Shown here piece after piece: positions 1 to 7,303 of a stretch of 41,025 nucleotides of DNA. Numbering within the stretch: the stretch's first letter is position 1; the number at the start of each line of letters is the position of its first letter. Origin of the DNA: an uncultured Collinsella sp. (GTDB lineage Bacteria > Actinomycetota > Coriobacteriia > Coriobacteriales > Coriobacteriaceae). A program made the translations under genes and the position numbers. The stretch is from positions 1 to 41,025 of the forward strand of contig CABRHS010000018.1 in the NCBI GenBank assembly GCA_902470815.1, in the 5' to 3' direction. The notes under the pieces were generated by a model, which did not search any database, was not told the origin of the DNA, and was given only the letters and a program-made list of their open reading frames with translations.

Positions 1-139
1 CGCCCTTTCGGGCGCCGGCCGGGATGCCGACTACACCAATTTTCAAGACGCGTTCAAGGCCCACCTGAGGAGCTGCCTGTCTTGGGGCGTGGTCTGCGGG
101 GTTGTAGCCAGCTGTGGGCGTTACTTTATGGGGGCGATC

Positions 140-283
140 GCAAAGTGCAGCTTTTGGGGGAGGTTTTGCCTCCGATTTGCGCCGTCTTCTCCCTCATTCC
201 GGCAAATGCCCAGGAAAGGCGAGTCTGTATAATTCGAAATCCGGTGATTCCGCGCAAAACCTCCCCCAAAAGCTGCACTTTGC
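140..283. repeat. Perfect 30-bp inverted repeat with 84-bp interior
   Basis: Bases 140-169 are the exact reverse complement of 254-283; the arms begin GCAAAGTGCAGC and end GGAGGTTTTGC. The pairing stops abruptly on both sides. The 84-bp interior contains TATAAT at 228-233. A transcript would fold into a 30-bp stem with a large loop. There is no T-tract, so this is not an ordinary terminator, and no flanking target duplication is evident. It may be a small non-autonomous element or a species-specific interspersed repeat. Confidence 0.85.
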
Positions 284-410
284 CCTAGCACGCCGATTGC
301 AACCTGCCTATTCGGATGCGCCGGGAGATTTGAGGCCGCTGCGGGCGCGGAGACGTCGATATGGGACGGTGCGGCGCGAAGCCCTATATCGGCGCAGTTC
401 CTTCATCGGC

Positions 411-438
411 TTGATGCCATTATTAGTGGGTATATCAA
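411..438 (+). promoter_or_regulatory. Possible promoter of the ABC exporter operon
   Basis: TTGATG (411-416), a 16-bp spacer and TATCAA (433-438) lie about 50 bp before the ATPase start codon, in a locally AT-rich patch. Both boxes match only partly, so this is a candidate from spacing and composition only. Confidence 0.3.
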
Positions 439-488
439 TGCAATATGGGAAACCCATTACGAATAATCACGGCACGGGGGCGCCACGA

Positions 489-1190
489 ATGGCATACATC
501 GAGTTCAGCGACGTCATGAAAATCTACGGTTCCGGCGAGGCGGAGGTCCACGCGCTGGACGGCGCGTCGTTCGAGGTCGAGCGCGGGGAGCTCGCCGTGA
601 TCCTCGGCGCATCCGGCGCGGGCAAGACCACCGCGCTCAACATCCTCGGGGGCATGGACGCCGCCACGAGCGGGCGCGTCGTGGTCGACGGGCGCGACGT
701 GAGCTCCGCGTCCGAGGATGAGCTCGTGGAATACCGGCGCGCCGACGTCGGGTTTGTGTTCCAGTTCTACAACCTGGTGCCCAACCTCACCGCGCTCGAG
801 AACGTCGAGCTCGCCTCGCAGATCTGCCCCGACTCGCTCGATGCGGACGAGTGCCTGCGCAAGGTGGGCTTGGGCGAGCGCATGGCGAACTTCCCCTCGC
901 AGCTCTCCGGCGGCGAGCAGCAGCGCGTCTCGATCGCCCGCGCCCTGGCAAAGAACCCCAAGCTCCTGTTGTGCGACGAGCCCACCGGCGCGCTCGATTA
1001 CGAGACGGGCAAGCAGGTGCTGCAGCTGCTGCAAGACACCTGCCGCCGCGACGGCATCACCGTGCTCATCATCACGCACAACTCCGCGTTGGCCCCCATG
1101 GCCGACCGCCTGATTCGCTTCAAGAGCGGTCGCGTGACCGATATGCAGGTGAACGCCTCTCCCGTGCCCATCGCCCAGATCGAGTGGTAG
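489..1190 (+). CDS. ABC transporter ATP-binding protein, MacB/LolD type
   Basis: This is the nucleotide-binding subunit that powers the FtsX-type permease encoded 12 bp downstream. Its 233 residues contain all ABC motifs: Walker A GASGAGKTT (about 40-48), Q-loop FQFYNL (91-96), signature LSGGEQQR (139-146), Walker B LLLCDEP (159-165) and a switch His in IITH. The FQFYNLVP segment and the CDEPTGALD sequence are typical of the MacB/LolD/YknY class, which drives export of peptides, lipoproteins or antimicrobials, or works as a mechanotransmission pump, rather than import. I chose the ATG at 489 because MAYIEF is where family similarity begins; an upstream in-frame ATG at 438 would add 17 residues. 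The substrate cannot be read from sequence. Confidence 0.9.
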   Translation: MAYIEFSDVMKIYGSGEAEVHALDGASFEVERGELAVILGASGAGKTTALNILGGMDAATSGRVVVDGRDVSSASEDELVEYRRADVGFVFQFYNLVPNLTALENVELASQICPDSLDADECLRKVGLGERMANFPSQLSGGEQQRVSIARALAKNPKLLLCDEPTGALDYETGKQVLQLLQDTCRRDGITVLIITHNSALAPMADRLIRFKSGRVTDMQVNASPVPIAQIEW

Positions 1191-1202
1191 GCGAGGGTCG
1201 AG

Positions 1203-4200
1203 ATGAGGGGGGAGAAGGCGCCCAAGCAGCGCCCCAACGCGTTTTCAACGGACATCAAGCGCACCATCACGGGCAACCTCAAGCGGTTCATCTCGCTGTT
1301 CGTGATCACGGCGCTGGGTGCCACCATGCTCGTGGGCCTCAAGGCGGCCTGCGACGACCTGCGCTTCACGGCGGACTCCTATTACGATGAGCAGCGCCTG
1401 TTCGACATCTCCATCAAGTCGACCCTCGGCCTGGACGAGGGTGACATCCGCGCCCTGGGCAAGGTCGAGGGCGTCGATGTGGCCGAAGGCGGTTATACCG
1501 AGACCGCCTACACGCCCATCGACGGGGTGCGCCAGAAGGTCGAGCTCAAGGCGCTTTCCGCCGCGGGCCTCAACGAGCCCCGCGTGCTCGAGGGGCGTCT
1601 TCCGCGTGATGTGCGCGAGATCGCCGTCACGCAGAAGTACCTGGATGCGAGCGGCAAGGAGCTCGGCGACACCGTGACGTTCGAGGGCGGGTCGAAGGGC
1701 CCGACGAGCGCGGCGGAAGAGGGGCCGACAGACGAGGGCACATTCGAGGATGGGGATGCGCCGTCGGCAGGGGAGGCCTCTGAGATCTTCGAGCGCGGCG
1801 AGTACGTGATCACCGCTGCGGTGCTCGACCCCATGGATGTGAACGCGGGCAGCAAGACCATGAGCTTCCGCAGCTCGGGCGGCCCGCAATACGCGTTCTT
1901 CCTCACGCCGGGCGCGGTGCTCGACCGCGACACCTTCACGGTCGCCTATCTCACGGTGGCGGGCGCCGATGGGCTCATGGCCTATTCGGAGGAGTACGAA
2001 GAGCGCGTCGACGAGGTCAAGCAGCGCGTGGAGGCCATCCGGGGGCAACGCGAGGATGCTCGCACGAGCGGCGTCAAGGACAGCGCGAGCGAGGAGATCG
2101 ACCGCATCGAGGGCGAGGCGAGCGAACAGCTCGACGCCGCCGCCCGTGAACTGGCTGACGCCCAGGCCCAGATCGACGGCGGGCGCAGTGAGCTCGTCGC
2201 TGTGGAGGGCGAGTATCGTTCCGGCAAGCAGCGGGTGGAGGACGGTCTGGCGCAGATCGCCGCCGGCCTGGGCTGCACGGTCGAGCAGATCCCGTCGCAG
2301 CTTGCTGCCAAGCGCGGGCAGCTCGACGCCGCGGAGCGTGAGCTCATGGGCGCGAGGGCGCAGCTCGAGTCGATGGGTTCCCTCATGGCGCGGCTTCCGT
2401 ACGTCAAGGACGTGTGGCCCACTGCCGCGTGGAGCCGCCTCATGTCGGCCTCCTCGTCGGCCGAGGCCCGTGCAGCGGCCGATGAATTCAACGCGGTCGT
2501 GGCGCCTTTTGTGGATCAATCGGCGGGGCGCCTGGGCGAGCTCGCCGACGCCTTGCGCTCCGAGGAGTTCAAGCAGGCCCTGGACCAGGCGGAGCACGAC
2601 TACAACAAGCTGCCCGTGTTCATTCGGGAGCGCATCGAGGCGATCGTCGCCGGGCTGCCGCCTGCGCTGCGCGATGCGGTGCGCGCCCTGTTGGCGCAGG
2701 CCCCCGATGACGTGGCCGCTCAAGTTGACGCCATGGCGTCGCAGATCGCGCAGCTCAAGGACCTGGGTGATGGCGTGGTCGCGCTCGTCGAGGGTGAGAC
2801 CCGGGTCGCAGCCGGCAAGGCGAGCCTGGCGCGGGCGCAGGCGGGTTACGACGAGCTTATGGCCGCAAGTTCGCAGCTCGCCGGTGGTGCCGATAAGATC
2901 GCGCAGGGCCGTCGCGAACTCGCCGAGGGTCAGGCGGAGCTCGCCAAGGGCCAGGCGGAGTACGACGAGCGCAAGGCAGATGCCGAGGCGAAGTTCGCCA
3001 GCGCCCGGGCCGACGTGGAGGACATCGAGCGCACAACTTGGTACATCCAGGACCGCAGCTCGCTTGCCAGCTACGCGAGCATCGAGAGCGACGCGAGCTC
3101 CATCGAGTCCATCGCCACGGTGTTCCCGCTCATCTTCTTCACGGTCGCCGTGCTCATCAGCCTCACCACGGTCACGCGCATGGTCGAGGAGGACCGCGGG
3201 CTCATAGGCATCTACAAGGCGCTCGGATACAGCCGCGGCCGCATCCTGTCCAAGTACCTCATCTACTCGTTCGCGGCGTGCCTGGCGGGCGGTATCGCGG
3301 GCGACGCGCTCGGCTTCATCGCCCTGCCCGAGATCATCTTCACCATCTTCAAGACCATGTACGCGTTGCCGCCGTTCCAACTGCACTTCAACGCGTTCAC
3401 CGCGGTGCTCGGCATCGCGCTGTTCGCCGTGGGCATCGTGGGCGCCACGTTCCTGGCCTGCCGTCACGTGCTCAAGGAGACGCCGGCCTCGCTCATGCGC
3501 CCCAAGGCGCCGCGCGCCGGCAAGCGCATCCTGATGGAGCGCATCACGCCCGTGTGGCGCCGCATGAGCTTTCTCAACAAGGTGAGCGCGCGCAACCTGT
3601 TCCGCTACAAGAAGCGCTTCCTCATGACGGTGTTCGGGATCGCCGGCTGCACGGCGCTTATGATCTGCGGTCTGGGTATCCGCGACACGGTGATCTCGCT
3701 CAAGCCGCGGCAGTACGGCAGCGAGGGCATCGTGCGCTACGACCTGCTCGCCGTGACCGCCGATGACGACTTTGAGGCGGGGGAGCGCGAGCTGCGAGGC
3801 ACCGGGGCCGTCAAGACCATGCTCGAGGCGCGCGTTGACACGGTGACCGCCGAGTTCGGCGGCGTCAAGGAAAGCGTCCAGCTCGTGGTGGTGCCCGACA
3901 ACGCTGATCTGCCCGCGTACATGAAGACCGAGGACGCGTCGAACACGACCTTCCTCGCGCCGGCGACGGGTGGCGACCAGCTCGCGCTGCCACGCGAGGG
4001 CAACGGCGCGCTCATCACCAAGAACGTCGAGCAGGTGCTGGGCTTTGGCTTGGGCGACGACCTCGAGCTGCAGGACAGCGCCCTGCGCACGGGCGCGGTG
4101 CGCGTCGACGGCATCACGGTCAACTTCCTGGGGAACTTCGTCTTCATGACGGAGAGCGCCTATGCCCGTGCCTTTGGCGAGCCATGCGTCCCCAACGCGT

Positions 4201-4733
4201 TCCTGGTGAACCTCAAGGGCTCCGATGCCAAGAAGATCGCGATCGCCGATGAGCTGTCGGCGGGCGAGACCTTTGTGACGGTGTCGAGCTCCACCAAGAT
4301 CGCGAACGACTTCTCCCAGAGCTTCAAGATCATCGACGTGGTGGTGTACGTGGTGACCGTCATGGCCGCGGCGCTTGCGTTCGCCGTTGTGTTCACGCTC
4401 TCCAACACGAACATCTCCGAGCGCGAGCGCGAGCTCGCCACCATCAAGGTGCTGGGCTTCCGGCGCCGCGAGGTCTACCGCTACATCAACAAGGAGACCG
4501 TCGTCCTCACGCTCATCGGCATCGTGGCGGGCTGGCCGCTCGGCTATGTGATCACGCGCTTCCTCACCTATGTCCTGCGCATGCCGTCGCTGTTCTTCGA
4601 CACGATCGTCGAGCCGGGGACCTACGTCTTCGCCTCCGTGATGTCGCTCGTCTTCACGCTCATCATCAACAAGATGACCAACCGCAGCCTGGATAAGATC
4701 GACATGGTGGGGGCCCTCAAGAGCGCCGAGTGA
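1203..4733 (+). CDS. Large FtsX-family ABC permease with coiled-coil extracellular domain
   Basis: This is the membrane subunit paired with the preceding ATPase. The 1176 residues start with a cytoplasmic tail and a membrane segment at about 27-47. An extracytoplasmic region follows, including a heptad-rich Ala/Glu/Gln coiled coil (roughly 285-380 and 530-620). Next come a first FtsX core of three membrane segments (about 640-770), another membrane segment near 806, a second extracytoplasmic domain and a second FtsX core (about 1043-1170). Two FtsX cores in one chain is the organisation of the large Gram-positive exporters, so one chain may supply both membrane halves. Both cores carry the conserved cytoplasmic loop (IGIYKALGYSRGRI and ATIKVLGFRRREVY). 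The substrate is unknown; antimicrobial-peptide resistance or cell-envelope maintenance are plausible. Confidence 0.88.
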   Translation: MRGEKAPKQRPNAFSTDIKRTITGNLKRFISLFVITALGATMLVGLKAACDDLRFTADSYYDEQRLFDISIKSTLGLDEGDIRALGKVEGVDVAEGGYTETAYTPIDGVRQKVELKALSAAGLNEPRVLEGRLPRDVREIAVTQKYLDASGKELGDTVTFEGGSKGPTSAAEEGPTDEGTFEDGDAPSAGEASEIFERGEYVITAAVLDPMDVNAGSKTMSFRSSGGPQYAFFLTPGAVLDRDTFTVAYLTVAGADGLMAYSEEYEERVDEVKQRVEAIRGQREDARTSGVKDSASEEIDRIEGEASEQLDAAARELADAQAQIDGGRSELVAVEGEYRSGKQRVEDGLAQIAAGLGCTVEQIPSQLAAKRGQLDAAERELMGARAQLESMGSLMARLPYVKDVWPTAAWSRLMSASSSAEARAAADEFNAVVAPFVDQSAGRLGELADALRSEEFKQALDQAEHDYNKLPVFIRERIEAIVAGLPPALRDAVRALLAQAPDDVAAQVDAMASQIAQLKDLGDGVVALVEGETRVAAGKASLARAQAGYDELMAASSQLAGGADKIAQGRRELAEGQAELAKGQAEYDERKADAEAKFASARADVEDIERTTWYIQDRSSLASYASIESDASSIESIATVFPLIFFTVAVLISLTTVTRMVEEDRGLIGIYKALGYSRGRILSKYLIYSFAACLAGGIAGDALGFIALPEIIFTIFKTMYALPPFQLHFNAFTAVLGIALFAVGIVGATFLACRHVLKETPASLMRPKAPRAGKRILMERITPVWRRMSFLNKVSARNLFRYKKRFLMTVFGIAGCTALMICGLGIRDTVISLKPRQYGSEGIVRYDLLAVTADDDFEAGERELRGTGAVKTMLEARVDTVTAEFGGVKESVQLVVVPDNADLPAYMKTEDASNTTFLAPATGGDQLALPREGNGALITKNVEQVLGFGLGDDLELQDSALRTGAVRVDGITVNFLGNFVFMTESAYARAFGEPCVPNAFLVNLKGSDAKKIAIADELSAGETFVTVSSSTKIANDFSQSFKIIDVVVYVVTVMAAALAFAVVFTLSNTNISERERELATIKVLGFRRREVYRYINKETVVLTLIGIVAGWPLGYVITRFLTYVLRMPSLFFDTIVEPGTYVFASVMSLVFTLIINKMTNRSLDKIDMVGALKSAE

Positions 4734-4738
4734 CATGC

Positions 4739-4810
4739 AATTGGGGTCGGGTGCAAATCGCACACTGCCCGGCACGTGTAATTGGGGTCGGGTGCAAATC
4801 GCACGCTGCC
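4739..4810. repeat. Two tandem near-identical 25-31 bp repeats, period 41 bp
   Basis: The 25-bp unit beginning AATTGGGGTCGGGTGC occurs at 4739-4763 and again at 4780-4804; similarity continues as CNCTGCC for six more bases. Each unit contains GTGCAAATCGCAC, which is nearly palindromic. A further dyad (GATGCG and CGCATC arms) lies just downstream at about 4828-4844. The repeats fall between the stop of the permease and the alkyltransferase-like gene. They could be regulator binding sites for that gene or a fragment of a dispersed repeat family. Confidence 0.8.
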
Positions 4811-4887
4811 AGGTGCTCCGGCACGCGCGATGCGCAATTCGCATCCGTCCCCTTTTGCGATCCCCCCGGCGTGGGCGCGCGGCGCGG

Positions 4888-4893
4888 TACAAT
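4888..4893 (+). promoter_or_regulatory. Candidate -10 box of the alkyltransferase-like gene
   Basis: TACAAT lies 30 bp before the start codon, in otherwise very GC-rich sequence. No good -35 hexamer is present at normal spacing, so this is weak support only. Confidence 0.25.
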
Positions 4894-4922
4894 GGGCGGG
4901 CCGGATGAAAGGGGAGGCCCGC

Positions 4923-5531
4923 ATGATAACCACCACCTACCACTCGCCGCTGGGCGATATCGTGCTCGTCGCCGACGCGCGCGGGCTCAGGGGCCTGTGG
5001 TTCGACGGTGACTCCCGCTCTGCATCCGAGGTCCCATCCGGCGCCGCGTTTCTCGATATGCACCGTCCCGCGGCCAGCGAGGTGGTCGATGGCCGCGACG
5101 CGGTCTCGGGCGGCGGCCCCGTGAGCGCCGCCGACCCGCGCAACACTGCCGCGGTGGGCGTGCTCGAGCGGACGTGGGCGTGGCTCAACGCGTATTTCGC
5201 CGGCCGTCCCCCTCTCTGGATTCCCCCGCTGCACCTTGATGGGTCCGAGCTCGATCATGCGGTCTCGGTCGCGTTGCTCGAGATCCCCTTTGGGGCGAGG
5301 GTCGCGGTGGACGCGATCGCCGAGCGGGTGTCGGCCCTGAGCCCCCTTGCGAATCCGGGGCAGGAGGGAGGGCGCTCTTTGCGCCAGACGGTCGAGCGCT
5401 CGATCGCCCGCAACCCCGTGGCGATTATCGTCCCCGCGCATCGCGTGGATGCCGACGTCGAGCATATGGCCGGTCACGCGCTCGATCTGCGCGCATTCGA
5501 ATCCGATGCCGCCGTGCGTTCGGGGGAGTGA
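4923..5531 (+). CDS. Alkyltransferase-like (ATL/MGMT-fold) protein lacking catalytic cysteine
   Basis: The 202 residues match the methylated-DNA-protein-cysteine methyltransferase family. The N-terminal domain begins YHSPLGDIVLVADARGL and the DNA-binding half contains ALLEIPFGARV, then RQTVERSIARNPVAIIV. The PCHRV active site reads PAHRV (171-175), so the alkyl-accepting Cys is Ala172. Known ATL proteins carry Trp or Ala there; they bind O6-alkylguanine and hand it to nucleotide excision repair instead of repairing it. The Asn of ARNP and an Arg at the helix end are kept, but the Tyr expected after the FGARV segment is not evident. The long insert at about 35-80 and the short C-terminus are unusual. 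Start chosen by the AGGGGAGG ribosome binding site. It could bind alkylated DNA or be a decayed copy. Confidence 0.75.
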   Translation: MITTTYHSPLGDIVLVADARGLRGLWFDGDSRSASEVPSGAAFLDMHRPAASEVVDGRDAVSGGGPVSAADPRNTAAVGVLERTWAWLNAYFAGRPPLWIPPLHLDGSELDHAVSVALLEIPFGARVAVDAIAERVSALSPLANPGQEGGRSLRQTVERSIARNPVAIIVPAHRVDADVEHMAGHALDLRAFESDAAVRSGE

Positions 5532-5615
5532 CCGTGCCGCCGCGTCTCCTGTATTTGCTGTGAAAGAGGTTCCTCCTCGTACGGGTGCATGGTACAAAAA
5601 ATGACAACGAACCGA

Positions 5616-5665
5616 AGCGGGTTCCCAGCTCAAGCTGCTATGAGGTGGGAACCCGCTCTTTTTTT
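5616..5665 (+). terminator. Intrinsic terminator just upstream of the MFS gene, possible attenuator
   Basis: A perfect 12-bp stem (5616-5627 with 5646-5657, arm AGCGGGTTCCCA) is followed by TCTTTTTTT. The T-tract ends at 5665, directly before the GGAAAGGGA ribosome binding site of the efflux gene at 5679. No promoter fits between terminator and start codon. It either ends the upstream transcript with the efflux gene depending on readthrough, or acts as an attenuator in that gene's leader. Confidence 0.85.
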
Positions 5666-5678
5666 GGAAAGGGAGCGC

Positions 5679-7112
5679 ATGAGCCGAGCCGCACGCACCG
5701 CCCGCACGCCGGGCAAATGGGCCATCTTGTTCACGGTCCTCATCATGACCTTCATGGCCACGCTCGATTCGAGCATCGTCAACGTCGCCTTGCCTGTCAT
5801 GCAGAAGGCCCTGGATGCCGGCCTCGACCAGATACAGTGGGTCTCCTCCGTGTACCTGCTCGCCATGTGCGCCTTCCTCATGGTGTTCGGCCGCCTTGGC
5901 GACCTGTACGGCAAGGTGCGCTTCTTCGAGGTCGGCGTGATCATCTTCTCGCTCGGGTCGCTCCTGTGCGGCATCTCGACCACGCTTCCCGCCCTGGTGG
6001 CGTCGCGCATCGTGCAGGGCATCGGCGGCGCCTCGGCAATGGCCAACAACATGGGCATCATCACCGAGGCCTTTCCGGCCCGCGAGCGCGGCCGCGCCCT
6101 GGGCCTGCTGGCGAGTTTCGTCGCCCTCGGCATGATGTGCGGCCCGGTGCTCGGCGGATTCATCGTGTCGTACCTGCCTTGGGAGTACATCTTCCTCATC
6201 AACGTGCCCGTCGGCATCGCATCGGTGGTCCTGGGTAGGTTCACGCTGCCAAAGGATGCCGTGCGCGAGGGCGGCTCCATGGACGTGCTCGGCGCCGTGT
6301 TGATCGTCCCGGGCCTCCTCCTCTCGTTCCTCGGCCTCACCGCGCTCCAGGGGGCGCGTTCGTGGCTTCCGCTCGCGGCTCTCGCCCTGGGGATCGCGCT
6401 GCTCGTGCTGTTCACGCGCCATGAGCGCCGGGTGGACGAGCCCCTCGTCGAGCTCGCCATCTTCCGGGACCGGCGCTTCGTGGTGAACCTCGTCTGCCTG
6501 TTCATAAGTTTCGTTGCCATCGGCGTCTACGAGCTCATGACGCCGTTCTACCTCCAGGATGCACGCGGGTTCGATCCGGGCCTCGCCGGCCTCATCTTCT
6601 GCATCATCCCGCTCGCCAACGCGATCGCCGGCCCCATCTCGGGCGCGGTCTCGGACCGCATAGGTTGCGAGCTGCCGTGCATGATCGGCTTGGGGACGTT
6701 CAGCGTGGGCCTCTACCTCACGGGCACGCTGGACATGGGGTCGGGCATCCCCCAGATCCTGTTTTTCCTCGGCCTCGCCTCGTTCGGCACCTCGATCTTC
6801 CAATCTCCCAACAACTCGCTCGTCATGGGCTCCGTGCCCACCGAGCTGCTCGGTTTTGCCGGCAGCGCGAGTGCGCTGGCACGGTACCTGGGCATGGCGA
6901 TCGGCATCTCGGGCTCGACGTCCATCCTCTACGGCGGGATGAGCGCGGCCGCCGGTCGCACCGTGACCGCTTACGTCGAGGGTCGGCCCGACATATTCCT
7001 TGCGGGCTACCAGCTCGTCTACATCGTTACGGCCGCGCTGGTCGCCGTGGGCTTTTGCCTGACGGTGCATCGGGCCTGGGACAGGCGCCGGTCGCGCCGG
7101 TCGGCGGCGTAG
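5679..7112 (+). CDS. MFS drug efflux transporter, DHA2 (EmrB/QacA) family
   Basis: This proton-driven membrane exporter has 477 residues and about 14 hydrophobic segments, the number typical of DHA2 multidrug pumps. Helix 1 carries TFMATLDSSIVNVALP, the DHA2 motif with the membrane-embedded Asp. The loop after helix 2 is GRLGDLYGKVR (MFS motif A). Motif C appears as FVALGMMCGPVLGGFI in helix 5. I start it at the ATG behind GGAAAGGGAGC; the frame stays open upstream to 5589, through the terminator hairpin, but that part is hydrophilic and not family-like. Neighbours give no clue to the substrate. Expression probably depends on readthrough of the hairpin at 5616-5665. Confidence 0.9.
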   Translation: MSRAARTARTPGKWAILFTVLIMTFMATLDSSIVNVALPVMQKALDAGLDQIQWVSSVYLLAMCAFLMVFGRLGDLYGKVRFFEVGVIIFSLGSLLCGISTTLPALVASRIVQGIGGASAMANNMGIITEAFPARERGRALGLLASFVALGMMCGPVLGGFIVSYLPWEYIFLINVPVGIASVVLGRFTLPKDAVREGGSMDVLGAVLIVPGLLLSFLGLTALQGARSWLPLAALALGIALLVLFTRHERRVDEPLVELAIFRDRRFVVNLVCLFISFVAIGVYELMTPFYLQDARGFDPGLAGLIFCIIPLANAIAGPISGAVSDRIGCELPCMIGLGTFSVGLYLTGTLDMGSGIPQILFFLGLASFGTSIFQSPNNSLVMGSVPTELLGFAGSASALARYLGMAIGISGSTSILYGGMSAAAGRTVTAYVEGRPDIFLAGYQLVYIVTAALVAVGFCLTVHRAWDRRRSRRSAA

Positions 7113-7303
7113 CGCATCGCGCGGGGCCCGCGCGCCGATGTCCGGGTGCCGTTCGCGGCGCTCCGGGTGCCTCCGGTGCCGACGTGCGCGCCGTTCGGCC
7201 GTTCGGCCGACGCCCCACATCTTCAACACCGGAGTATGCGAAACTGGTACCCTTACGTGATACGTTTGGTATCGACAGGCACACCAAGGAGGTTCTCGCT
7301 CGC

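Larger units (their letters stand above)
1..488. other. Gene-free leader region of the window
   Basis: No convincing gene is visible here. Frame 2 of the plus strand is open from base 2 to a TAA at 230-232, and its first ~24 codons read like the tail of a protein, but the frame then runs through an inverted repeat and looks non-coding. The stretch holds a 30-bp inverted repeat (140-169 / 254-283), a TATAAT at 228-233 inside the repeat loop without a good -35, and a possible promoter at 411-438. Sequence left of the window would tell whether a gene ends near base 75. Confidence 0.5.

Noticed and set aside
2..232. Possible C-terminal end of an upstream gene in frame 2
   Set aside because: The first codons look protein-like, but the frame then continues through the inverted repeat, and nothing recognisable is encoded; it cannot be decided from this window.
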